Assembly (NCBI GenBank): GCA_902524845.1
Contig: CABZEW010000021.1
Coordinates: 1-33,217 of the forward strand
DNA length: 33,217 nt
Origin: an uncultured Alphaproteobacteria bacterium
Lineage (GTDB): Bacteria; Pseudomonadota; Alphaproteobacteria; Rhodobacterales; Rhodobacteraceae
Direction: 5' to 3'
Part shown: positions 25,668 to 33,217 of the stretch, piece by piece
How the letters are laid out: each line of letters begins with the position of its first letter
Position numbering within the stretch: position 1 is the first letter of the stretch
Position numbers and translations under genes: made by a program
Notes under the pieces: model-generated
What the model was told of the DNA's origin: nothing
Database searches by the model: none
Seen by the model: the letters and a program-made list of their open reading frames with translations, nothing else

Positions 25668-26639
25668 TTAACTTGAAGGCTTAATTCCACGTCCAACTAG
25701 GTGCGATGCGTGAAAAATCTCAATATCAATTAAGCCCATTTCTGAATACCATTTTGCTATGGTAACTCTTGATTGTGGTTTATCGAACTGTGGAGCTAGC
25801 ATATCGAAAGTGTCTAACAAAGCCCATTCTTGAAGTTGTTTTTCGTCCAAAGGGAAAATACCTGCATAATTGGCAACTGGTACCATTCTTTTTAGAGCAA
25901 CTCCTATAAGTGGTATTCTGCTGAGCAGTTTACTAAGAAAAAGCATTTTTGGAACTATTTTTGTCAAAATATGAAATAATTTTTCTCTCTTCATTCGCTT
26001 TGTAAAAGGCCTAAAAACATATTTAGAATGCATTAGTGTTCGAAATCTTTTCCAATAAAAATCAGTACATATGTTACCACCTGGCTTTAAAACGGAAACA
26101 AGAGATTTAAATGATTTTTCAACGTCTGGTGTATGTTGTAATACACCTAAAGAATATACGTAGTCGAAGCTATTATCGCAAAACGGTAAAGATAAAATAT
26201 CTCCTTGAACAACATGTAAATTTGGATAATGGGAAAGATTCTTCCAGCAAGCCTCAACAGCGTTAGAGAAATCAAGTGCTACAACTACTGCTCCAGATTT
26301 AAGAGCAATTTCTGCAAATCTTCCAGAACCACATCCTGCATCTAGGATCAATTTGTTTTTAAGTTGTTTTCTATTCCACCCAGTTGCATTATAAAAGCGA
26401 TCCTTAGAAATACTTGTACCGGAATGACTATCAAGCTGAGTTTTACTAAAATAATTCCATTGCATTCCAAAATTATCGGCATAATTGAAATCTGATACAA
26501 AGCGAGGAATATTTCCAACTACAGGATAGCTAAATTTGTTATCATCTGTTGCCAAAAAGGTGTTTGACTGTACTTTTACGATTTTTAGTGTCCTTTTTGA
26601 TTTAGGACAACGAAACAGTGAAATAATTGACTTTTTCAT
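25668..26639 (-). CDS. SAM-dependent methyltransferase with Trm112-like N-terminus
   Basis: 323 residues, ATG start. The N-terminal ~55 residues (LFRCPKSKRTL, then FSYPVVGNIPRFV) resemble a Trm112-type small domain, with one of the usual zinc cysteines retained. The class I methyltransferase fold follows: motif I LILDAGCGSGRFAEIA near residue 100, motif II VVALDFSNAV and the post-motif YVYSLGVLQHTPD. The C-terminal third is basic and hydrophobic with less recognisable sequence. It would methylate a small molecule or sugar in the cytoplasm using S-adenosylmethionine; the substrate is unknown. It is convergent to the SGNH gene and lies downstream of the asparagine synthetase on the same strand, 172 bases away. 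Confidence 0.85.
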   Translation of the reverse strand: MKKSIISLFRCPKSKRTLKIVKVQSNTFLATDDNKFSYPVVGNIPRFVSDFNYADNFGMQWNYFSKTQLDSHSGTSISKDRFYNATGWNRKQLKNKLILDAGCGSGRFAEIALKSGAVVVALDFSNAVEACWKNLSHYPNLHVVQGDILSLPFCDNSFDYVYSLGVLQHTPDVEKSFKSLVSVLKPGGNICTDFYWKRFRTLMHSKYVFRPFTKRMKREKLFHILTKIVPKMLFLSKLLSRIPLIGVALKRMVPVANYAGIFPLDEKQLQEWALLDTFDMLAPQFDKPQSRVTIAKWYSEMGLIDIEIFHASHLVGRGIKPSS

Positions 26640-26811
26640 ATTTATTATCCTTTTCTAAAAACATTATTTCTTAATTAATCACGTAAATGATACATTTGTA
26701 AAAAAATTTTTTTATTATTAAAAACTTCCAAGTTTTATATCAAACAAGGTATGCTCCTTTTAAGCAGATTTAGGGTCTAGAATTTGTTAATGTATGCGAA
26801 TAAGTAAGATC

Positions 26812-28671
26812 TCAAAAATAAATTTTGTGCTCTTTTTTCCATAATTCGAATATCATTAAAGCAAAGAGTCTCTCGCTGTTTGCTCTCCCAGAATCCAAAC
26901 TTTTGAAGAGTTTATCAATAAAATATCGGTCAAAAGTACAATCTCTATCCATTAAAACATCTTGGAAATAATCTCTAAAAGGTCCTGATTTTAACCATTG
27001 ACTTAAAGGTATAGAAAATCCTTGTTTCCTTTTTCGGTCGAATTCGACCGGAAGTAATTTTTCTGTTAAATATTTAGGCAGAATTTTTTTTTCTATTTTA
27101 CTAGCTTTTAGCCAAGATGGAACACGAGAAAAAGCGAATTCTATAAGTTCCCTGTCAAGAAAAGGAGCACGAACTTCGAGAGAATTTGCCATGCTTGCCC
27201 GATCAACTTTGACTAAAATATCATCGGTCAGATAATTTTCGAAATCCATCCTCGTAGCTCTTTGCAGTAAATCATCTGTTATTGGAAGATTATCTAGAAC
27301 AATCTGCTCGGCTGGATATTTTACGTCGCGGAGTAAAGGAAGAAGAGACTGCCTAGATTGTCTATCAAAGAAGTTACCAATAATTGGCAAGTCATTATCG
27401 AGATCGGTCCCTAGACCTTCTAACCAATTTCTTCCTTTGAACCCAAGGGGCAGAAATTTTTTGCTTGTTTTTGAAACTAGCGCCCTGAAACCTAGGGGAA
27501 TTTTACCTAATCTGCTTTTCATCCATAAAAGACGACTGTGATGGCCGTAACCACCAAAAATTTCATCTCCCCCATCTCCTCCCAAAACAACTTTACAGTG
27601 GTCACTCACTAATTTACTCACCAAATATGTTGGGATCATAGATGAATCTGCCATTGGCTCGTCATAAAAGTAGGCTAACTTTGGAAGGCAATCAATGTCT
27701 GTAGGTTCAGCTTCTAACTCGTGATGATCGGTAGAAAAATAGTTTGCAATCATGAGAGCGTGTTTAGATTCATCCAGCTTTGTTTGCCCAGGCATCTTTA
27801 CTGTAAAAGTTTTTAAATTTTTTCTTAAATTGGAGGCTAGTGCTGTAATTAAACTTGAGTCAACTCCTCCACTTAAAAGAACACCTACCGGCACATCAGC
27901 TATCATCTGTCTTTTTACTGAATTCCTCATTAAAATTTCTAGCTGTTCTAACAGATCTTCCTTTTTATAATTTTGCTCAAACTCTAGTTTCGGTGCAGAC
28001 CAATACCTCCATACTTTTAATTTACCATCAAGAAGACTAAACGTCATCGCATGTGCTGCAGGCAATTTAAAAATATTCTTAATTATGCTTCTTTTTCCTG
28101 GTACATAGCCTAAATACAGGTATGTATCCAAACTCGCTAAATTAATTGATCTAGAAATACTCGGGTTGGTAAAAAGTCCTTTTAGTTCTGAAGCGAAAAA
28201 GAAATTTTCTTTATCATGATGATAAAAGAGTGGTTTTTCTCCCGCTCGATCTCTTGCAACAAATACGTTTTGCTTTGTCTTATCATAAATTGCGAAGGCA
28301 AACATGCCATTCAGATAATTCAAGCAGTTATATCCCCATACTTCGTAGGCTTTAACAATAACTTCTGTGTCTGACTTAGTCCGGAAACTAACACCTTTCC
28401 TAATAAGTTTTTCTCTGATCTCTAAAAAGTTGTAAATCTCACCGTTAAAGACAATTGATTTTGAGTTATCCTCTGAAACCATTGGTTGGTTAGATTTATC
28501 TGTTAAATCAATTATGGCGAGTCTTTGATGGTGTAAAATTGCTTTTCTATCCTCTGAAACCCACTCCCCAAAAGCGTCCGGACCACGATGGGTAAGCGTT
28601 CTTCTTCCATGACTTAGCCATTTACTATTATTGATTGGTTTTGTTGATAGGCTTCCTAATATCCCGCACAT
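26812..28671 (-). CDS. asnB: Asparagine synthetase (glutamine-hydrolysing)
   Basis: 619 residues. The start MCGILGSL puts the N-terminal nucleophile Cys at position 2, as in class II glutamine amidotransferases, followed by LTHRGPDAFGEW and the glutaminase-site region IVFNGEIYNFLEIREKL. The C-terminal synthetase domain has the PP-loop LLSGGVDSSL near residue 267, LGGDGGDEIFGGYG and ENYLTDDILVKVDRASM. The family converts aspartate, ATP and glutamine to asparagine, but copies in glycan clusters often amidate a sugar carboxylate or other acid instead. Given the neighbours the latter is likely here, though sequence does not decide it. Methyltransferase and synthetase probably share a transcript. 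Confidence 0.9.
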   Translation of the reverse strand: MCGILGSLSTKPINNSKWLSHGRRTLTHRGPDAFGEWVSEDRKAILHHQRLAIIDLTDKSNQPMVSEDNSKSIVFNGEIYNFLEIREKLIRKGVSFRTKSDTEVIVKAYEVWGYNCLNYLNGMFAFAIYDKTKQNVFVARDRAGEKPLFYHHDKENFFFASELKGLFTNPSISRSINLASLDTYLYLGYVPGKRSIIKNIFKLPAAHAMTFSLLDGKLKVWRYWSAPKLEFEQNYKKEDLLEQLEILMRNSVKRQMIADVPVGVLLSGGVDSSLITALASNLRKNLKTFTVKMPGQTKLDESKHALMIANYFSTDHHELEAEPTDIDCLPKLAYFYDEPMADSSMIPTYLVSKLVSDHCKVVLGGDGGDEIFGGYGHHSRLLWMKSRLGKIPLGFRALVSKTSKKFLPLGFKGRNWLEGLGTDLDNDLPIIGNFFDRQSRQSLLPLLRDVKYPAEQIVLDNLPITDDLLQRATRMDFENYLTDDILVKVDRASMANSLEVRAPFLDRELIEFAFSRVPSWLKASKIEKKILPKYLTEKLLPVEFDRKRKQGFSIPLSQWLKSGPFRDYFQDVLMDRDCTFDRYFIDKLFKSLDSGRANSERLFALMIFELWKKEHKIYF

Positions 28672-28889
28672 TTAGGTAATTTAATAATTCTTGTTTTGAC
28701 TGTTTTTAATGAATATGTAACAATTTCAGCTATACTACAGTACGATGTTCTAAAACCAAATAATTTTTAATTTTGTTATAATTTTTATTTAATTTCATTT
28801 TGTTTAATCGTGTAAGATAGTTTAAACAGGAAGTTGTAACAAAACAAAATTTCCGGTTAATCCCGGATATCAATAGATTAAAAGCTTTT

Positions 28890-30404
28890 ATGAAAAACAT
28901 TCGCTTTCTTTTTTTATATCCACCCGAACAGACCTGGCCGGGATTCCCATGTAAGCCAAATGGTTCACTTGCTTACCCTTATCTTGCGGGAGCTTTGAAA
29001 CAAATTGGTGTTGAGTCGTATATTTATGATGCATGCGTAGGAAATGAAGATGACGAACTCGATGATTTTTTTCATAAATCGAAAAAGCTACCTTCTGGTA
29101 TGCTTCAAACTGGTGTTTCGGATGCGCGAATCTTGGAGATTGTATCTAGGTTTGATGCAATAGGTATAACGTCAATATTTTCGCAACAGGAAACTCAGGT
29201 TTTGAGGTGTGCCAAATTAATCAAGAAGAGTTTTCCAGAAAAATTTCTTTTTAGTGGAGGGGTAAATGCAAGATCTAGGAAGGATTTGTTCTTTGAAGCA
29301 GGGTTTGACGTTATTTGTACCTCCGAGTCTGAAAATACAATAAAAGAGTTGGCAAGAGAGATTACAAAACCACAACCCAATTTTAATAATGTTGGGAAAG
29401 TATATTTTAAGTCTAAAGACGGTACTGTGGTAAATAATACTCAGAGTGGAGAAATTATAAATAATCTCGATGAACTTCCAATACCCCTTTGGGAGTTGCT
29501 TCCAAACGAACGCTATTGGAAAATAGGGCGGCCGCACGGGGGAAATATTAAACCTGGTACACAATTAAAATATGCCTCAATTATGACTTCAAGAGGATGT
29601 CCTTTTTCGTGTTCATATTGCCATATAGCTGAAGAAATTAGTGGTAGTGAAGCCGGATCTATTGGGCGCTTTAGAGTAAAATCTGACGAGAGAGTTATTG
29701 AAGAGCTAAATATTTTAAAAAACGATATCGGCGCTAAACAAATCTATATTGAAGACGACTCAATTTTGGGAATTAAGCATAGAGCTGTTAGGCTAATGAA
29801 GAAAATGATAGGTATGGGTCTCGATCTTATGGACGTGAATGGAATCAATATGATTCACCTCGTGAAAAAAAGCGATACCAAGGGATGGATGATACCTGAT
29901 GAAGAAATAATTGAACTTCTAGTTGAAGTAGGTTTCACGGACATAAATTTGCCATTTGAGTCAGGAAATCCTAGAATTATAAAGAAATGGTGTTCAAATA
30001 AGCTTGCTTTAGAAAGATTTGATCCAAAGGCTCTAATTACGACCATCAAGAAATATAAATTAAATGTAACAACAAATTACATGATTGGGTTCCCTGATGA
30101 GACCAAAGAAGAAATTAATCATACTATAGAATTTGCAAAGGAGATGCATAGTTGTGGTATAGACGTTTCAAATTTCTTTTTGGTGATGCCTTTACCAGGT
30201 ACGCCCATGTTTGATTATTGTATTGAAAACAACCATCTCCCAAAGAACTTTAACCCTGATAATTTTCAATGGACGCGAGCCAATTTGGACAATATTGCAA
30301 TGGAAAAACGGGAGCTTGAGGTATTAAGAGATGAGGCTTGGGAGGGTTGTAATTCTGAAATTTTTAAGCAGGGTAGAAAAGGTTGGGTCGTTAAAGAAAA
30401 ATAA
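28890..30404 (+). CDS. B12-binding-domain radical SAM protein
   Basis: 504 residues, ATG start. The N-terminal ~190 residues form a cobalamin-binding-type Rossmann domain (FLYPPEQTWPGFPCKP, GALKQIGVESYIYDA, IGITSIFSQQ). The radical SAM core has the 4Fe-4S cluster motif C-X3-C-X2-C at Cys237, Cys241 and Cys244 (RGCPFSCSYCH), followed by IYIEDDSILG and NYMIGFPDETKEEI. Such enzymes generate a 5'-deoxyadenosyl radical and with B12 often methylate unreactive carbons or rearrange substrates. The substrate is unknown; a modified sugar or lipid of the surface glycan is a reasonable guess. It runs divergent from the asparagine synthetase across 218 bases, where TCCGG-6-CCGGA at about 28853-28868 is a small inverted repeat. 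Confidence 0.9.
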   Translation: MKNIRFLFLYPPEQTWPGFPCKPNGSLAYPYLAGALKQIGVESYIYDACVGNEDDELDDFFHKSKKLPSGMLQTGVSDARILEIVSRFDAIGITSIFSQQETQVLRCAKLIKKSFPEKFLFSGGVNARSRKDLFFEAGFDVICTSESENTIKELAREITKPQPNFNNVGKVYFKSKDGTVVNNTQSGEIINNLDELPIPLWELLPNERYWKIGRPHGGNIKPGTQLKYASIMTSRGCPFSCSYCHIAEEISGSEAGSIGRFRVKSDERVIEELNILKNDIGAKQIYIEDDSILGIKHRAVRLMKKMIGMGLDLMDVNGINMIHLVKKSDTKGWMIPDEEIIELLVEVGFTDINLPFESGNPRIIKKWCSNKLALERFDPKALITTIKKYKLNVTTNYMIGFPDETKEEINHTIEFAKEMHSCGIDVSNFFLVMPLPGTPMFDYCIENNHLPKNFNPDNFQWTRANLDNIAMEKRELEVLRDEAWEGCNSEIFKQGRKGWVVKEK

Positions 30405-30421
30405 GACAAATAAAAAAGGAG

Positions 30422-31123
30422 TTATTTTTTTGCTTCTATAAATAATGAGTCCCGGGGCCGATTGTCGAGAAATTCACAGTCTGGAAGTGACCCAGATCTA
30501 TAAGTACATCGATTTATTTTTTGAAATCCTAATCTTTTCAACCTCACAAACATCATTTCATAGTCATACATGTATTTATGTCTGGAGAAATAATTCTCTC
30601 TGTCATCGTTGAAAAAATAATCCCTTAAAGTCTGGTCCTTTTGGTTTTGATTATAAAGGGTTACTGCATATTCCAAATCTGGTACAGAGATTCTAATTAA
30701 TCCGCCAGGCTTTAGCACTCGATAACATTCTTTCAACAGGTTCATTGCGTCTTTTTCAAATAAATGTTCTAAAAAGTGTGATGAAAAAATGTAGTCAACC
30801 GTTGCGTCAGAGTATGGGATCCCAAAAGATAGATCATGATGAATGAAAATATTATTTTTGAGAATTTTGTTATATTCATCATTTGTATAATATTGACTGG
30901 CACCGGTAGATTTATAAATAAATCGTTGAAAAAAAGAAGGTAAATTTCCAAAAAAAGCGTTTAAACTTCCATCTATATTTATCCATCCGTGATGAACTGC
31001 TAATCCGCAACCGAGGTTTAATTTTACATCACTGAAATTACGATTAATTTTATAACGTCTTCTTGACTTTAGTCGTGTTAAAAAATAGTTAAAGACATCA
31101 GTAATTTTTCGAGTTGCACTCAT
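30422..31123 (-). CDS. SAM-dependent methyltransferase-like protein
   Basis: 233 residues, ATG start. Motif I is KLNLGCGLAVHHGWINIDGS near residues 31-50, and the segment IFSSHFLEHLFEKDAMNLL followed by ECYRVLKPGGLIRISVPD is the hallmark of the methyltransferase 11/predicted SAM-dependent family common in glycan clusters. The C-terminus (YRSGSLPDCEFLDNRPRDS) is also typical. It likely methylates a sugar or lipid intermediate in the cytoplasm. Its stop lies 17 bases from the convergent radical SAM gene, and its start is 1 base after the stop of the CgeB-like gene, so the last three genes of the window look like one minus-strand operon. Confidence 0.87.
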   Translation of the reverse strand: MSATRKITDVFNYFLTRLKSRRRYKINRNFSDVKLNLGCGLAVHHGWINIDGSLNAFFGNLPSFFQRFIYKSTGASQYYTNDEYNKILKNNIFIHHDLSFGIPYSDATVDYIFSSHFLEHLFEKDAMNLLKECYRVLKPGGLIRISVPDLEYAVTLYNQNQKDQTLRDYFFNDDRENYFSRHKYMYDYEMMFVRLKRLGFQKINRCTYRSGSLPDCEFLDNRPRDSLFIEAKK

Positions 31124-31124
31124 T

Positions 31125-32198
31125 TCAATTCTCCTTCAATTCATTGATCCAGAATAATAGATCCTCCATTCGAGATTTAGCATCATGCCTATCTTTCCAT
31201 ACTCTCTTATAACCGGCATTCGCTATGGCGCTCACTTTCTTGGGAGTTTTAAGTAATAAATCTAATTTTTTTCCCATTTCGTCCAAATTAGTAAATAGAC
31301 AGATCTCTTTATCAGTAGCAAAGATTGATGCAAGATCATGAGAATATTCGGAAAATAATACTCGCTTTGCCGCAGTAATTTCAAAGCAGCGCCTAGTGTA
31401 TGTATCCCTATTGAGTTTTGATAAGAAGCACATTGCTATCTTTGATCCTGCAATTGCTTTATTATATTCACTACCCCAGACAAGTTTGACAGGTACTTGC
31501 TCTGATAGATATCTACAGTCTGAAATAACTTCGTCCCATTCATAACCCGGACCAAATAACTTAAGTGACCAACCTCTTTTAACTACTTCCTTTAAATATT
31601 CTTTTCTTCCGTCTTCTTCATAATGACCAATGAATACAACATCGCAATTATATTTTTGTTTATCTAGGCCACTCAATTCCAATGGAAAATTATTTTTTGG
31701 AGAAAACCAAGATCTCATCAATTTTACCTTTTTTGCACCGGACTTATATAGATCATCTATATTCTGAGGTCTGTAGGCGAGTACTAAATCATAAAAAGGT
31801 ATACAAGCATTGAAGTGTCGCCACATCCATTTTGGGTATGCAGGAGAAAAGGGATCGTCATTGTTATAACCAACAATGATTATTTCTGAATTTCTAGATT
31901 TAAGAACCTTCAAGGTTTTTTTAAAAATATGTGATCCTCGATAAACAAATAATATGTCAGGTTTCAGTTCATCTACTTTCTTTATAAGATCCTTATTCAA
32001 TTTATCCACCAATGGTCCAATCATGTATTTCCTCTGACCTTTGATAAGAAAATCAAAAAACTGAAGTTCTTTATTATTGAAACTGAAATAATGAGACCAT
32101 TTGAAGGGAAACACTTTGTGACCTAATTCCATTAATGACTCTAATAAAGGTGTCTCATGAAGTTCAGATTGCCAGTCTCCTGCAATTAAAAATTTCAT
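31125..32198 (-). CDS. CgeB-like glycosyltransferase
   Basis: 357 residues, ATG start. The N-terminal half has MKFLIAGDWQSELHETPLLE and PDILFVYRG, then IIVGYNNDDPFSP, and the C-terminal half has VVFIGHYEEDGRKEYL, LKLFGPGYEW and a nucleotide-sugar-binding-like segment RRCFEITAAKRVLFSEYSHD. This is the pattern of the CgeB/DUF3880 type of GT-B-fold glycosyltransferase. It probably adds a sugar to a growing glycan or lipid acceptor on the cytoplasmic side. The donor cannot be told from sequence. It overlaps nothing but abuts the methyltransferase gene and follows the family 2 glycosyltransferase by 124 bases on the same strand. Confidence 0.82.
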   Translation of the reverse strand: MKFLIAGDWQSELHETPLLESLMELGHKVFPFKWSHYFSFNNKELQFFDFLIKGQRKYMIGPLVDKLNKDLIKKVDELKPDILFVYRGSHIFKKTLKVLKSRNSEIIIVGYNNDDPFSPAYPKWMWRHFNACIPFYDLVLAYRPQNIDDLYKSGAKKVKLMRSWFSPKNNFPLELSGLDKQKYNCDVVFIGHYEEDGRKEYLKEVVKRGWSLKLFGPGYEWDEVISDCRYLSEQVPVKLVWGSEYNKAIAGSKIAMCFLSKLNRDTYTRRCFEITAAKRVLFSEYSHDLASIFATDKEICLFTNLDEMGKKLDLLLKTPKKVSAIANAGYKRVWKDRHDAKSRMEDLLFWINELKEN

Positions 32199-32322
32199 TT
32201 TAAATATCCAAAAAATAAGTAATCATTTTTAGCTGCTTTTGCATATCCCAACAACAAAATACGCTTAATATTTTTTTTGAAAAATTTTTACACTTCAATT
32301 TAGAGTACCGCACCTGTCAATT

Positions 32323-33217
32323 TTACCTCACTAAACGTATTGTACGACCTAATAAAGTTTTTAGAAAATTTATAAATTTAAGTGATGAATTTAACCCAAA
32401 TATTAGTAAAAGAAGTTGATACAATAAGAAGTAAGGTCCTTTATATCCAATTTTTTTTAGGGATCTAGAATACCTTAAAAACTCAAGTATTCCTTTATCA
32501 CGATGATAAGCTAATAACGGGAAACTATAGGCTGAAGCTATTCTTTTTAAGTGACGCACAAACTTTAGGCCTCTTTTGTTTTCAGCAATTGAGGCGCATC
32601 TAAAAAAAGACTCCATTTGATATAAGCTGGACTCTATTGTCCTCTCTCCTGGTAGTACTTTTTCTACTTTAGAAGTTCCAAAATCTCCATAGTCTAGTAG
32701 CCTATTATAAATTAGAAAATCTGGTACATACAAAACCTTCCCATGTCTGGATATTAGTGAAATTATGAAGTTTTGATAATAAAACATTCCGTCCACTTCA
32801 GATGAAGCATATTTATTGGCCAATTTACGGTTTATCACTAGCCCAGAAACTAAAACAGATCTGTAAAAGAGCCAGGCACATTCTTTCTCATCTACATCTA
32901 CTAGGGTATCCTTAAGCACATATCGATGCATACTCAACTTTGTTTCACCATCTAATTTTTTGTAAAAGCTTTTATATGACCGCAACAAAGCAACTGGCTT
33001 ATATTTTTTTAGTTTTCTTTCTATTAGAGGAATTACATTTTCTGGGAAGATATCATCGTTTCCGCAAAGAAGAACATAGTCACCAGATGATTTTTGAATT
33101 ACATTTCTTAAATTTCTATCATATCCAAGATTATTTTTATTTTTAAAAAACTTTAGGTTTGGAAAGATTTTCTTATATTTAGAAACTTTTTCTTCAATCA
33201 AATTTCGTTCTGGTGAA
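32323..33217 (-). CDS. Family 2 glycosyltransferase, N-terminus outside the window
   Basis: The minus-strand frame is open to the right edge, so the first codons are missing; a TTG at 33201 is inside the gene and not a likely start. The visible 298 codons begin SPERNLIEEK and contain LKFFKNKNNLGYDRNLRN and SSGDYVLLCGNDDIFPENV, the GT-A nucleotide-binding and metal-site (Asp-Asp) region of family 2 glycosyltransferases. The C-terminal ~60 residues are hydrophobic and basic, suggesting membrane contact. The enzyme would transfer a sugar from a nucleotide donor to a glycan acceptor in the cytoplasm. It heads the minus-strand glycan genes of this end of the window. Confidence 0.85.
   Translation of the reverse strand, partial: SPERNLIEEKVSKYKKIFPNLKFFKNKNNLGYDRNLRNVIQKSSGDYVLLCGNDDIFPENVIPLIERKLKKYKPVALLRSYKSFYKKLDGETKLSMHRYVLKDTLVDVDEKECAWLFYRSVLVSGLVINRKLANKYASSEVDGMFYYQNFIISLISRHGKVLYVPDFLIYNRLLDYGDFGTSKVEKVLPGERTIESSLYQMESFFRCASIAENKRGLKFVRHLKRIASAYSFPLLAYHRDKGILEFLRYSRSLKKIGYKGPYFLLYQLLLLIFGLNSSLKFINFLKTLLGRTIRLVR

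Overview
The window is AT-rich bacterial DNA, most likely from a marine-type alphaproteobacterium. The best evidence is the block murA - hisD - UPF0262 - low-molecular-weight phosphatase - infA - maf - short RNase E/G - tRNA-Phe. This gene order, and UPF0262 itself, are typical of Alphaproteobacteria. I cannot place the organism below class.

Layout. Positions 1-5446 hold the 3' end of a porin-like beta-barrel gene, tRNA-Gly(UCC), a crotonase-fold protein, a DMT exporter and a cytochrome P450 overlapping on the minus strand, and a fused ABC exporter. Positions 5518-11550 hold an acyl-CoA synthetase, a 1251-residue secreted protein with two internal repeat systems, and a small lipoprotein. Positions 11586-17371 are the conserved housekeeping block: tRNA-Thr, a tiny basic protein, murA, hisD, UPF0262, phosphatase, infA, maf, RNase E/G and tRNA-Phe(GAA), tightly packed and partly overlapping.

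Downstream of tRNA-Phe the character changes to an accessory surface-glycan region (about 17.4-33.2 kb) with long gene-poor stretches, gene remnants and several gene orientations. It contains a formyltransferase; an SxtJ-type membrane protein, a 49-residue DUF5989-type protein (apparent CTG start) and a NodU/CmcH-type carbamoyltransferase; an SGNH-hydrolase-like gene cut by an in-frame TGA; a decayed stretch with a broken DUF6641-like gene; the last 35 codons of a second carbamoyltransferase fused by overlap to an intact second SGNH-like gene; then two methyltransferases, a glutamine-dependent asparagine synthetase, a B12-type radical SAM protein, a CgeB-like glycosyltransferase and a family 2 glycosyltransferase running off the right edge.

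How it fits together. The island looks like machinery that builds and decorates an extracellular glycan (carbamoyl, formyl, methyl, amide and possibly acyl changes). The main point of interest is the apparent history of the carbamoyltransferase/SGNH module: two copies with the same overlapping junction, each now missing a different part. The CGN-rich arginine codon use of the first copy differs from the AGA/AGG-rich core and suggests a separate origin. All functions come from reading motifs by eye; no database search was run.
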